64,000 nt of DNA from Endomychus coccineus. Its lineage: Eukaryota > Arthropoda > Insecta > Coleoptera > Endomychidae. Under the pieces are notes generated by a model that searched no databases, was not told the origin of the DNA, and saw only the letters and a program-made list of their open reading frames with translations. A program made the position numbers and the translations under genes. The stretch is taken from NCBI GenBank assembly GCA_958510875.1, contig OY294067.1:196654901-196718900 (forward strand), in the 5' to 3' direction. The number at the start of each line of letters is the position of its first letter. The stretch's first letter is position 1. Shown here one piece after another: positions 46,701-59,300 of the stretch.

Positions 46701-47174
46701 AAAAGTATATATCGATATTAATATTGCAGCTACATGATCATTATTCTTATAACTAAATGTTAAATGCGCCTATATTCAAACTATCCAGGAAAAATAAAAT
46801 ATATTCTAATAAATAAACGTAAAAGTGTATATCGATAATAATATCGCAGCTACATAATTATTATTATTCTCATAGCTAAATGTTAAATATGTTTATACTC
46901 GAGCATTAATTATTGAAATATAATATAAATATAATAATATTGCAACTATATCTAAATGTTAATGAACCACCAATCAATTACTCTAATCATGCTTACAATA
47001 AATATTATTCCAAAAACTAAGTGTTGAATGTGCTTATATTCAAACTATTCAGGTTATATCCTATGATATAATATTAGATTCTAATAATGAGGAATGAATA
47101 TAATGTAACTACATGGAAATAGATTCAACAGACAATCGCTAGCTCACGGAATTTTCGTGGACTGGAGCACTCCG

Positions 47175-47370
47175 TGCGACTCGCAAGCGATTCGGAAGCG
47201 ACTCGGAAGCGACTCGCAAGCGACTCGAAAGCGACTCGCAAGCGACTCGGAAGCGACTCGCAAGCGACTCGGAAGCGACTCGCAAGCGTCTCGGAAGCGA
47301 CTCGTAAGCGACTCGGAAGCTACTCGGAAGCGACTTGCAAGCGACTCGGAAGCGACTCGCAAGCGACTTG
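47175..47370 (+). repeat. 10-bp tandem repeat between the M2 TIR and PolB
   Basis: About 19 units of GCGACTCGSAA-type sequence. It is absent beside the right TIR. Ser/Arg-rich ORFs across it are by-products. Confidence 0.9.
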
Positions 47371-47713
47371 GAATCGGTTATGGTTTGTGTGAGATGTATG
47401 AGGAATGAAATATCGATATTTATTATATCATTTATTTGAAAAAGCACATTTTCATTTCGGAAGTATGATATTGAGGAGCCAATCTTGTAGATTATCAAAT
47501 ATGCTGGACTGCATACATATATCTTCCACCATCGTATATGGAACGTCAACCAATCACAAATCTGTGCTTATCCTTCATATAAGCTGCTTACAACAGTCGT
47601 AACAGCGTTAAATGTGCTTCAAAACTGATCGGGATTCATGTATCCCTACGATATAATATTTCAACTGTATCTAAATGATAATATATTTAACCAAAATCCT
47701 TAATCTATCTCCA

Positions 47714-50700
47714 TTATAATATTTGAGATTGCGTAATGCCCCCAGGGAAACTAGCAAAAGTTCCTGGTATTAAGTATCGTTTATCGTCGTTGGGGGATAG
47801 GGCAATCTTCTCCTGGCTCACGAAGAACACTTCATGTTTTTCCGCCTTAATCAGATTCTGAGTGATCGATACTTCTTTCCTCTCCTCGAGGCACTCGATG
47901 TAGTCATCAGAGTTGGACGCGTTTCTGACAACGGAAAATTTCACACCCTTAGCTTTTTTCGTTACCTCATAATTCTTCATTATTTCTGCAATTTCAAACT
48001 CACCATACTCAGCTGCTTCAAGATCTTGAACCAGCCTAGTGATTTTATCCTCTGAAGTCAATATCTTCATTGCATATAATTCAGACCTCAGGCCTACAAA
48101 ATCAGTCATGGGAGTTCCATTGTTCTCATCCTCCATCTTTCCTGATACTTTCTCATTAACAAGTGGAATATCATAGATGTTATCAGGTTGGTAGTCGCTG
48201 GTGTCAAAGTATTGATGGCGGTCGCGCCTAATCACATCAGAAGGATCTTTTTCCAACTCATATATGAGAGAGTCTGTATCTGTATACAACACTGAACAAC
48301 TATCACCAAACGTCTGAACCATATACCCATAAGTCGTATATAGTAATTTTTGCCAAGTCTAAAATTGACATTCCTACATGAATAGGTTTATTCAGCCATA
48401 CTTCCGTCTTGTTCAGCTCAACAGCCACCGAATTATCGTTGAAGATGGTTCAACTCTTGAACTCAGGCTTAGAAATTTATGATTCGGCACCATACCTTCT
48501 AGCCCACTCGGTTAGTAAGCGAACGTTCACTCTTTTGCGAATATTTTCCATTGTCTTACCAAACACCGCATTATTCATCAATTTGAATAGATTATTCTCG
48601 AACTCATTCTTCGCAGCCTTTCGAAGGTTAGTATTCAGATCAATATACGATTTCAACCATGGAGCTTGCTTAAATTTCAAGGCACGATGAATTTTGGTTA
48701 GGATCAATCCGTTTGCTAACGCTTGCTTAAGGCTGCGGTAATGAATTACAAACTTCTCCTTAGGGTGAAGCGTCGTCATCAATTTTGATAGTGCATTTTA
48801 TGAAGCGGGGGCGTTACCCGTTTGAGGATCGATATGTTGGGGGCAGAAAGGTAAATCTATATGTTGGTCATGTAGATGTTTAGGGTACTCTAAATCGACT
48901 TCCAAAATATATCCTACATCAGAATCATCTGGAACTGTAGTAACATCAATATTTGTCTCACACCATTCAAATCCGCCATATGGAAGAGCTTGACTCATGG
49001 CCCAACCATACTAGTTATTGACGTCATAATACATCAAATAAGAATCAGCTTTCGATGGATTATAATTCGGCATATATTTATTGTTGGCGTGGGCTCTACG
49101 CTCAGAACAAACTTGACTGAGTCCACCTCTAATCCCTTTCTCAACGAATAGAAATATATCGAGATCGCATCCCAAGTAAAGCCGGGCAGTGTAAATTAGT
49201 GCGCAGGATCCAGATTGTATGTTTGATGACAGCTATTCCTGAATTGTTCGAAAACATCGGCCAATAGCATTATGTCCGTTTTCATATACAGATCGACGTA
49301 TTGGCCCAAGTTTTGGCAATCAAATTCCTTCCATATCAGCTGAGCTTGCTGGTATATTCTCCGGGGGCACGACTTATCCTCCAATTTATTGGAGAAAGCC
49401 TCAATAGGAGGTAAAAAAGGCTCAAAAAACTGATCAAAAGAGTCTATGTAATCATAGGGCATTACCCCCTTCCTCGTTAATAGTCCAACTTGTTCATCGC
49501 CAAGTTCTTCAAACTGACATTTTAAATTTGGGTAATCGCCCAAGTATGATGCCAACTTATCCAAGGACGAATTCATGAATCGATATGAATCTATAAACCT
49601 CAATTGAATGGGGGCATCATTGACTCGCTTAGTAAAACTGATATATTTCTCTTTGGTTATCGGGAGTAGGTTCATTTTACCCTCCATTCGCGAGGCTATA
49701 TCTTCGATGATAAAGTTTGCATCGTAGTTACTGAGATTATGAAAAACTACAGGAACAACATGCGTGTCCTGATAGTCAATGTTACAGCCTTCATGTGCGG
49801 CCCCTCGATAATTTTTCAACGGCAGTAGGTGATTATGATCCCGAACTTTCGTATAACTTTCTGAGAATGGCTGTTCACAAATGTGACAACAGCTCGCCCT
49901 TCTGAATGCAATTTCGTCATCTTGCGTCATATCGATGTCATATGGACACCAGAAAACTGTACCCAAATCTTCTGCGAGAGTATTCTTATGATCTGCTAAC
50001 CAACTCATACAATCCTCGCCTCGATAGGCTCGATAGAAGGATAGAGAATCTTCATATGAACATTCCATATAATATCCGATAGCTGCAGGGATATGTTGTT
50101 GAGGCTTTTTCGGATCCGAAGTGGGGCTGAGAACGCTTTCCAAATCTGCGTATACAACAAATGGAGCTTTCACTTTATTCTTAAAATTTTTGAATTTTAG
50201 AATATTCTTTCCAACTTCAGGCATCTTAACCTTACAGCTATTCAGCTTCTCACAGTCCTCAGTATGCTTGTCTAACTCCTCCTCAGAGTGGAAGTAATGG
50301 AGGCATCGTTCGCAAAAGAATTTCTGCCCGTCATGTTTATTCAGCTGCGAAGGAACCAGACGTGATATATCTTTGATCCATACGTAATGGAAACGGATTG
50401 GGGTCGTATCATCGCTATCTTCTTCTTCCTTCCCAAAGTATCGATCTTGAATGAGTAGGAGGTTAACCTGATTACCCCTCTTCTCCTTCGTAAGGTAGGT
50501 AAGTAATTTGACGAATGACTTTCCACTTTTATTTAAGATGTATACGTTGATGGAGACTTCATTCTGCTTCTCAAAGTTAGGAATATGGCGCATTGTCATC
50601 GGACATTGAATCCCTTTCAATTTTAAGACTTCCGTGTAGTGAAGGTACGAAATAACTCTATCTGAATGTGGGTTAGTAGTAGGATGTAACCCAGCTGTTA

Positions 50701-51472
50701 CAGCCCATGCGAAACGTGCATCATCATTATTTTTCACATTGATGCAAGCCTCTTTACGTTTGATCTGAGTCGGTAAATCAATGTATGAAGATCCCAGTTG
50801 AGGGGTGAACTTGTTGATATTCACCCCCAAATTGATAATCTTCGTCAACGCCCACCCGCTGTCTCTTCCTTGGAACTCTTCCAATTGGGACAATATCGGC
50901 TTCATAATCTTATCCTCCAACCAACTATCCAAGCAGGTGTCCCGAAAGATTGGTGAATTGGATGTGCTGAAGTAATTGAATTCAGTTGTTATCTGCGCCG
51001 CTTTGACGAATTGGAATTCTCCACAGAATACTGAATTAACCTCAATTGACTCGTCATTCTTGAGAGCATTCTTAATACGTCGCTTGAAGAGGGCCTTACA
51101 GTCCCCTAGAAACGCCTTGGGATCCTTATGTTTCAAGTTTGAAAGGATCCCAGTACGGATTCGGCTGTTGTATGCAGACAAAGAATCAGTCCAATGAACT
51201 CGATCCCACGCTGTTTCTTTTCTCGAATCCACACCAGAATCCCTCTTCTACTCAGATTCCATCTGGATCCGCAGCGTCTTCAGAGCTCCCAATGCTGATA
51301 GCAGCTGCTGCTTCTCTCCAATAGTTTTCGCCGATTTTAAGGCTTTATGAATTCTCCTTATCCATAAAGAGCATTTCCGCAATCCTTCGGCAGCCACTGC
51401 TCCATCATAGTGTGGTGTTAGAAGCCCGAGTAGAGCCGCGATATGCTTCACCAAATCAGTGAAAATGGACAT
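47714..51472 (-). pseudogene. Protein-primed DNA polymerase B of M2, decayed
   Basis: The frame starts at 51472 (MSIFTDLVKHIAALLGLL) and meets TAG at 51250-51248, then is open to TAA 49198-49196. Exonuclease motifs are intact: YADLES, HNLSNYDANFI and YMKTDIMLLADVF. A C2H2-like finger (CERCLHYFHSEEELDKH) and a second Cys cluster (CCHICEQPF) precede and follow Exo I. Near 49,140-49,165 a short segment is missing and the frame changes. Stops follow at 49013, 48800 and 48479, with another frame change near 48,330. Polymerase motifs remain: [20 protein letters not shown] and the catalytic YTDTDS. The 3' end is at 47,714. This is the replicative enzyme of Mavericks and adintoviruses. Confidence 0.9.
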
Positions 51473-51649
51473 CTTTATCTGCGGTAGAATTGAGAATTAG
51501 TAAATGTTATCGTTTGAAAAAATGGATAGAGATCTTCTCCAATTTCCACTCGAGAATTATTGGAGGAGAACTCGAGTGATATATACCTGAGGAAATTATA
51601 CGGAATCCGGTTTTCTGTTGAGATTACAGACGACTTATATGGAAACAGC

Positions 51650-52240
51650 AGGATGATATTAATGTATCCAATTTTTACTCTTGAAATCGCCCCCTTTATA
51701 TAAACTCTCGAACGATATGTACCGGTGACTTATAAGGTTGTATGTTGCTGTATAATTACCTATATGCAGCTGGATGATATTAATGTATCTAATTTTTACT
51801 CTTGAATTCACCCCTTCATATAAACTCTCGAACGATATGTACCGGTGACTTATAAGGTTATATGTTGCTGTATAATTACCTATATGCAGCAGGATGATAT
51901 TAATGTATCTTATTTTACTCTCCAAATCACCCCTTCATATAAACTCTCGAACGTTATGTACCAGTGACTTATAAGGTTATATGTTGCTGTATAATTACCC
52001 ATATGCAGCAGGATGATATTAATATATCTAATTTTACTCTCCAAATCACCCCTTTATATAAACTCTCGAACGATATGTACCGGTGACTTATAAGGTTATA
52101 TGTTGCTGTATAATTACCCATATGCAGCTGGATGATATAAATGTATCTAATTTCACTCTCCAAATCACCCCTTCATATAAACTCTCGAACGTTAGGTACA
52201 GGTGACTTGTAAGGTTATATGTTGCTGTATAATCACCCGT
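51650..52240 (-). repeat. PolB-upstream repeat array, M2
   Basis: Five units of about 118 bp. Each has CTCTCGAACGATATGTACCG (with small variants) followed by GTGACTTATAAGG, the reverse complement of the element-A core. The array ends about 180 bp upstream of the PolB start at 51,472. Confidence 0.88.
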
Positions 52241-52990
52241 ATGACTTAAACTGAGATTATGAGTATATTACAAGCTGCTATATTACTTCATCGACGACCG
52301 AATATTAAACTTTTCTTTTCAAATATTGGAGGAGAGGGTGTCCTTCAAATACATATATTCAAAAACCTAGATTAGCGTAAACACATACGTACACTTCGGA
52401 TGAATTTGGAGAGAGCTTTTGCTCGAAATCATTACATTAGATATGTTCACGTTATTAGCCTCATAACAAGAATTTTTTCAACAACATGTCTCTGACAACT
52501 CATGTTATCAGTTTCCGTTTAATTAATTGTGATGGTTTTAATTTCTCTCGTTATCAATTTCCTATTCAGAATCGTTACCAACCGCAATATGAGAATTTTT
52601 AAACTTTGTTCACGTTATCAGTTTCCGTGCTAATGAATTCTACGGTTGTAATTTCTTTAGTTATAAATTTCCTATTCAGAATTGAACATCGCTTATTTTC
52701 TCTCTTTCACTATCTTGAGCTAAAACAAAAACAAAATTTAACGGTTCCGTTTTGGCTATTTATTAATAACTTCTAACCCCGCCTTGAATTTATGAGCAAT
52801 CTTTCCGAATCACTATTTCGGGTTTGAATTTATAAGCAATCGAATGATTTTACTATATTTACTTATTCGCCATTATTCTATAATTAGCTAATTCAATCCA
52901 TCGGATTATGAAATAATGAATGATTCTAGTTAACTTTTTTTATTTGTACAATTATCATTCATAATTAAATAAACATACATTCAGGATATA
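52241..52990. other. AT-rich spacer, nothing recognised
   Basis: It holds two diverged copies of a block with TCCTATTCAGAATYG (52,500-52,690). No ORF is supported. Confidence 0.4.
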
Positions 52991-53398
52991 TTAAGGGTAT
53001 CTGAACATTACACTGCCATGTTTATCTCCATGATTGATACACCCACATTTTGTAAGCAATTTCTCCGAATCACTATTTGAGCAGAATGCTGAACATTGAT
53101 TCATCTTCTTGGTGTGCATTACCAATTTTGCAGCATATCCTTTTTTACGGTACTCCTTCAGGGTATAAATGAAATTCATCGTCTTTGGATTGGTATGTTT
53201 ACCCAGAGGATCATAATCCATATTTGACATTAGCACGAAAGAGGCCGGTTTATCATCTATGTATAATACATAACATGACACCCTCTGATCCTGACACCAC
53301 ATCTCGATAATGATGCGCGTAATCATATCCTCTTCAAGATGGAACTGTCGAATTTTTCTAATAGCTTTCTCTCCATATAAAAATGTTATCTTCTCCAT
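52991..53398 (-). CDS. GNAT-family acetyltransferase in M2 (135 aa)
   Basis: It has the acetyl-CoA-binding signature RKKGYA (84-89) in LKEYRKKGYAAKLVM, preceded by beta-4-like MNFIYTL and by YVLYIDDKPASFVLMSN, typical of GNAT beta strands 2-3. The end, LLTKCGCINHG, fits the usual C-terminal strand. The ORF is intact, and short for a GNAT but with the core present. The substrate is unknown; protein or small-molecule N-acetylation is the family reaction. It lies upstream of PolB on the same strand, behind the repeat array. Confidence 0.68.
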   Translation of the reverse strand: MEKITFLYGEKAIRKIRQFHLEEDMITRIIIEMWCQDQRVSCYVLYIDDKPASFVLMSNMDYDPLGKHTNPKTMNFIYTLKEYRKKGYAAKLVMHTKKMNQCSAFCSNSDSEKLLTKCGCINHGDKHGSVMFRYP

Positions 53399-53779
53399 GA
53401 GCCTCTCAAAACGGAATGTTTATAAGGAGATTAAATTACCTACTTCTGAGGCGGGGACACTATTCAGATTATGAGTATATTACACGCTGGTATATTACTT
53501 CATCGACGACCGAATATTGAACTTTTTTTTTAAATTTGTTTATATCACTTCATACGCATTGTTTTTACATATGTAAACTGTGTAGTCACTTATTCTACAA
53601 CTACAGATATAAAACAGTTGCAACCTAGCTAATTTTCTTCCGATTCTGATAATGTCATATTTATGCGCTTCCCTTCAATTTCGAATATAGATTTTTTTAT
53701 GCTGAAATTCATATTCTACACATCAAGACCTTTCATTCGATACCCATGAAGCTATGATTACAGCAAAATTTACAGTTTT

Positions 53780-54335
53780 CCTGTTTATATCCGCGATATT
53801 GGATTTTTCTCATTGTAAATCATGAAATTCACATTCTACATGTCAAGACCTTTCATTTGATACCCATAACGCCATACTTTAAAAAATAAAAATTTCAAAT
53901 CCTTATCGCGGGAGATCGGCCAAACTGATCGATATATAAATAGCATATTCTTATTCAACACATCACATAGATTCAGAATATGCAAAAAAATAACCACTTC
54001 CTGTCTCACTTCTGGTGTGATAATGTGTCGACTATATAATCTACTTCCGTCAGATGCACATGAATGTCTGATTTTTTGAGGGAAAAAGTTGAAATTCATA
54101 TTCTACGTGTCGAGACCTTTCATTTGATACCCATAACGCCATACTTTGAAAAATAAAAATTTCAAATCCTTATCGCGGGAGATCGGCCAAACTGATCGAT
54201 ATATAAGTATATTCTTATTCAACACATCACATAGATTCAGAATATGCAATAAGATAACCACTTCCGGTCTGATAATGTGTCGACTATATTATCTACTTCC
54301 GTTAGATGCACATGAATGTCTGATTTTTTTAAATT
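53780..54335 (+). repeat. Two copies of a 'CTTTCATTTGATACCCATAA' repeat
   Basis: Copies near 53,840-54,085 and 54,110-54,335 share TTATCGCGGGAGATCGGCCA and CAACACATCACATAGATTCA. A related TTTCATTTGATACC block lies in both M1 TIRs. Confidence 0.8.
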
Positions 54336-54351
54336 AATCAATTAAATATAT

Positions 54352-54885
54352 GTGTAAAGCAACATTTTTGAATGCAAAGTCACAAGGCGGTTCTTTCATA
54401 GCCGTCAGGCGACAATTCCCTTTAATGCCGCTAAAGCAAATGAAAAACACTGTATATACCTAACCTCTGATGGTAACAACCCATTTTGTAGGTGGGAATT
54501 ACAGATACCGAAGTTGATACTATCTCTCCCCTAAAGGAGATACCTGTCGTGTTTCCATTTGGGAAAAGTCGACCACCCTTTAGACCTCGAAATGGATGGT
54601 GAAGCATAAAAGTGGGGGTGTAAAGCAACATTTTTGAATGCAAAGTCACAAGGCGGTTCTTTCATAGCCGTCAGGCAACAATCCCCTTTAATGCTGCTGA
54701 AACAAATGAAAAACACTGTATATACCTAACCTCTGATGGTAACAACCCATTTTGTAGGTGGGAATTACAGATACCGAAGTTGATACTATCTCTCCCCTAA
54801 AGGAGATACCTGTCGTGTTTCCATTTGGGAAAATTCGACCACCCTTTAGACCTTAGGATAGATGGTGAAGCATAAAAGTAAGGTA
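54352..54885 (+). repeat. 266-bp tandem duplication
   Basis: Two near-identical units start GTGTAAAGCAACATTTTTGA and include CACAAGGCGGTTCTTTCATA. No coding potential is seen. Confidence 0.9.
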
Positions 54886-55424
54886 TAAAATATGTTAACT
54901 TACATTATTATTGCACTAAAGCGCTGACACTTGATTGAAAGTTTTTCACAAGACATATTTAACGCGCTAAACACAGAGGACAGGTAAGTACGACTTACTT
55001 GTTCCGAACCAAGCTGTTGAATGATTGAATTGTACGCATATCAAGTTTTATCGAACTTCTTATCACTTTCCTGTTATGTTCACACGGCATGCAGGATGTC
55101 TCGTCCGTCTGTTATATCATGATAATAAGTTCGTTGTAACCACAAGCAGGAAGTCTCATCCGGCTGTTATAATCATATTGATAAGTTCCACAACCACAAG
55201 CAGGATGTTACACATTTTTTTGAAATCATGTGATTGTAGAAGCTTCCTCGAAATATTCATCCTCATACATTTTTTTCCTCGTCTGATAACAACTTTATCA
55301 ATTCCAGCTCAATATTTTAATTTGTGGGACTTTGTACTTCAATAATTAAATATTATGTATGAAACTCGAGGTACTTCATAGGGAAAAATAGTATTCTTCT
55401 CAAAGTGTTGAGTGTTAGATAGAA

Positions 55425-55775
55425 ATGGGTAAATTTGACGATCACATTCAGGAGTTGACCAACAGGCTAGATATATTTAGTAAAACGCAAATGCGCCGCT
55501 GGATGGTAGACAAGTGAGTTGTTTATTCCATCTTGATCTTACTATATATCATGAGTGCATTAATTTGTTTAGTGGTTATTCTGTAGATGAGAGCGAGATT
55601 CTATCAAGCCATGATAATTCCCTCGAAACACTCATTTTCCTATGGTTATTCTGCAGATGAGAGCTATATTCTATCAAGACACGATAACGCACCTGAAACC
55701 CTCTCAGAAGATGATGATGAAGAAACAAACATTGAACATATGAATCAGCAGGTAGTTTGAGTATATATATTGGAA
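55425..55775 (+). CDS. Spliced small gene of M2 (first exon shared with element A)
   Basis: Exon 1 (55425-55513) encodes MGKFDDHIQELTNRLDIFSK followed by TQMRRWMVD and ends in phase 2 before GTGAGT, like the element-A exon at 17,617. The next acceptor (about 55,572) opens a block with GYSVDESEILS. A tandem second copy (from about 55,634) leads to an acidic stretch, APETLSEDDDEETNIEHMNQ, before a GTAGTTTGAG donor or stop. Function unknown. The acidic tail and short length would suit a regulatory protein. Confidence 0.5.
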
Positions 55776-55833
55776 CGATCAATAGAGGTGGTATCAGTTA
55801 TTAATCAGTCGGCGTAGCGAACATACGCTGAAC

Positions 55834-55920
55834 ATGTACTGCGAGCTATGTCAAAAAAGCTATACCAGAAAGTACGATGTGAAAAGGCATAAACTAAGTA
55901 AACACCCCAATATGAAATAA
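55834..55920 (+). CDS. Mini C2H2 zinc-finger ORF or exon (28 aa)
   Basis: From ATG 55834 to TAA 55918-55920 the whole ORF is one canonical finger: C3-x2-C6-x12-H19-x4-H24 (YCELCQKSYTRK ... VKRHKLSKH). It may be an exon of the preceding gene, since no promoter is evident. It would be a DNA-binding module. Confidence 0.55.
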   Translation: MYCELCQKSYTRKYDVKRHKLSKHPNMK

Positions 55921-55935
55921 TCTTTCTTGATGCAG

Positions 55936-56079
55936 TTCACACCGGAGTTTGATCGAATGATGCTTCGGGCGTTCCAGCAGGCACCCCACGGAGCTGTCGG
56001 CCATAAATTCCTACTTGAACATAACCTCTCAGGAAAGAACATACGTAATGTTTTGAGGATAGAGGCAAAATTACAATAA
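55936..56079 (+). CDS. Terminal exon-like ORF of M2
   Basis: It follows a good acceptor (TTTCTTGATGCAG) and encodes FTPEFDRMMLRAFQQAPHGA then VGHKFLLEHNLSGKNIRNVL, ending at TAA 56077-56079. No family is recognised. It is probably the last exon of the spliced gene to its left. Confidence 0.42.
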   Translation, partial: FTPEFDRMMLRAFQQAPHGAVGHKFLLEHNLSGKNIRNVLRIEAKLQ

Positions 56080-56112
56080 TGTACACCACAAAGCATCCAC
56101 CTTTCCGAGACT

Positions 56113-56367
56113 GTGAAAATTCAAGGTCAGGAATGGACCACGGAAAATATAGTTGAGCCTATATGGAGGGCGATGGAGCAGATAGAAAAGGACGGGAACG
56201 TCGTTGTAAACATGTGCTTCATCAAAGGATACTCAGATAAGCCTCCATTTCTCGGAAATGAATCCACATCATCTGTACAAATCAACAATAGGCTGTATAG
56301 TATGGATGAAAATTGTGAATTAACGTTTGTAGATGAAGAAGATATCCCCGGCTTCAAAAATATGTAA
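56113..56367 (+). CDS. Unknown ORF next to the right TIR of M2 (about 84 aa)
   Basis: The open frame runs from about 56,083 and has no obvious ATG (the apparent start is GTG), so it is likely an exon. It contains QEWTTENIVEPIWRAMEQIE and an acidic end, ELTFVDEEDIPGF. It is followed by AATAAA-like signals at 56,370 and 56,415. It is not recognised. Confidence 0.4.
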   Translation: MKIQGQEWTTENIVEPIWRAMEQIEKDGNVVVNMCFIKGYSDKPPFLGNESTSSVQINNRLYSMDENCELTFVDEEDIPGFKNM

Positions 56368-59300
56368 TTTCAATAAATGTTAATGTACCCCTAGGATTCT
56401 GGAATATGTAATTTCAATAAAGATTAATACATATAAAAGAGTTTATTCTTCCTATCATGTGTAACGATCCTTTTTTCCTCTACGAGTTGGATGAGTCGCA
56501 CGGAGTGCTCCAGTCCACGAAAATTCCGTGAGATAGCGATTGTCTGTTAAATCTATTTACATGTAGTTACATTAAATCCATTTCTCATTATTAGAATCTA
56601 ATATTATATCATAGGATATAACCCGAATAGTTTGAATATAAGCACATTTAACATTTAGTTATATATGATTAGCGATTGTTGTTGCATTTACATTTAGATG
56701 CAGCTGCAATATTATCATCGATATCTATTCACATGTAGTTACAATATATTCATTTCACAATAATAGAATCTAATATTATATCATAGGATATAACCTGAAT
56801 AGTTTGAATATAAGCACATTTAACACATAGTTATTGGAATAATATTTATTGTAAGCATGATTAGAATAATTGATTAGTGGTTCACTTACATTTAGATATA
56901 GTTGCAATATCATTATATTTATATTATATTTTAATAATTGATGTTCGAGTATAAACATATTTAACATTTAGCTATGAGAATAATAATAATTATGTAGCTG
57001 CAATATTATTATCGATATACACTTTTACGTTTATTTATTGGAATATATTTTATTTTTCCTGGATAGTTTGAGTATAGGCGCATTTAACATTTAGTTATAA
57101 GAATAATGATTATGTAGCTGCAATATTAATATCGATATATACTTTTACGTTTATTTATTAGAATCTGATATTGTATCATAGGATATAACCTGAATAGTTC
57201 AAGTATAAGCACATTTAACATTTAGTTATAAGAATAATAATTATGTAACTGTTGTGTTGAAGAATGATAAATTTTCGATAATGAAATGATTATGTATTCA
57301 TTCAGAATCTAGCGAACCCTGATTGATTTTGAGGGTTAGTGCTCGTGCAGCCATCGTCCTCCGATAAGCATTTTGATGAATTAATAATCCGCCCTAATTA
57401 ATTTTTAGAGGGGTGTGTAGTCATACTTATCTGAAAACTGGTGAGGAAACAATAACCTTAACGATTATTAGAAATAAAAAACTTGTTTAAATAATTATTT
57501 TGTTATCGATTGCTGGTGGTTTGTAGGCCTCCTGGGGACGCTTTCCACTTTATCAAAAAAAGCAACGTGCCATAAGTTCTACCTTTTGGGTGGTTTTTAA
57601 ACGGACTTGATCTCTATAAAAACACCTTGCTTTCTTATATGTTTCCATTGGAATTGATTAAACCCCGTGAAAATAAAAAAATGTGTTTATCATTATAACT
57701 TTTACGCGACTGTTTGTCTACATGTTTTCAACAAGTATATATATATAAATGCTTCAACGTATGAAATTTGTAAAAGTCATGCTCGTGAAGGAAGATAGTA
57801 TAGATTGCTATTGGAGATATTTATATTATTATTATCGGTATTTTATTCCTCATTCAACCATCATAGTTCGTAAACGATGATGACGTCACAGGCTGTTGAA
57901 GCACGTGCTAAACAATTGCCTGAATGTTGATAAAGATCGCTTATGAAGATATTATGGCTCTACTCAATGCTCCTACTTTTATGAAGCATGTGCTTGAATG
58001 TTATATAGATTAGCGTTTATGGAGTTATTCATATGATTATTATTATTATCCACATCTATTCCTCATCCACTCATCATAGTTCTAACTCTTTAGTGGTTGA
58101 GGAAATGAGCTCGATCTCCATAAAACTCCCCCGCATATATGTTTCCCTAGAACGCTTGATTGAATTTTATAAAAAGCTGTCTGTCCGTCTGTCTGTCTGT
58201 TCCTATGAAAAATGTGTGTCGATGAAAACGTTTCATTAGTATATTTTGCATACCGAAAAAAAAATATATTAGCACATCTATATGTTCAAGATGATTAAAA
58301 TTGTATTTTGTAATATAGCAATCGAGCTGTACAGACAGTTCGAATAATCATCGTGACGCGTGCCACCGCTCCGTCTAGATTCTGTATAGGTACTGGGCTC
58401 CAACCCTCCCTCTTGTACGCACCTATATATTATATACCTCGAATTACCGAATTCACCGCAAATCTTATTATATAACGTTTACAGCGCTTATAGGGTACTA
58501 CGTTAATAATTATTAACAATATTTACACCACCAGCAGCTAGATTTCGGGTCATATTATGCGATTTACAATCAATATGATTTGAATATACACATACAACAT
58601 GTTTGATTTGAAATAAAGTATTCTCATTGCGTTTGAAGGTGATCGGTGTAACTTCCTTATCACTCGAGCTAGCTATCGCTCTACCACAAAATATGATAGC
58701 GGATATTGTTCAACCTGCTACTAATTCAGCATAAACTTATTTGATTGATATCGGATAATTTATGAAACATACATGAATGAATTATTACGAACAATATAAT
58801 ATTATAGAATAATGTTTACTTCGGTACTAATTTTAGAAAAAACATTTTATATAGTCGTATTACTTTCGGATAACTTATGAAACTACTTTAACATTGAAGT
58901 ATCGCGCATCATTACGATAATTCCAAGATGAATACATTTAATACTCTTGGAGATGATTTGGCACAACCTTATCATTCAAGTAAGCTCCACCCCCAATGAT
59001 GCATACTCATAATATTATAACGAATATTGTACCCGCTAGTACTAATCAAGCAAAACGTCCTTAGATGATTTAATAGTTATTTCCGCAACACAGATAATCC
59101 ATAATATCGCTAAACTACTTTAACATTGGAGGATCGCGCATCATTACGATAATTCCAAGTTGAATACATTGCTTTTGGAGATGATTTAGCGTAACCTTAT
59201 CACTCAAGTGAGCTCCACCCTCAATGATGCATACTCATAATATTATAACGAATATTGTACTCGCTAGTACTAATCAAGCAAAACGCCCTTAGATGATTTA

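Larger units (their letters stand above)
43137..47183 (+). repeat. Left TIR of M2 (about 4 kb)
   Basis: The inverted copy is 56,490-60,677. From the tip it contains roughly 58-bp repeats, two tRNA-like units, diverged coding-like but unsupported ORFs, a roughly 200-bp internal duplication (44,740-45,170) and the CRE-like TGACGTCATCATCGTTTACG block at 46,150. Confidence 0.85.

Noticed and set aside
47139..47549. Ser/Arg-rich ORFs on both strands
   Set aside because: They are generated by the 10-bp tandem repeat; all frames are open.
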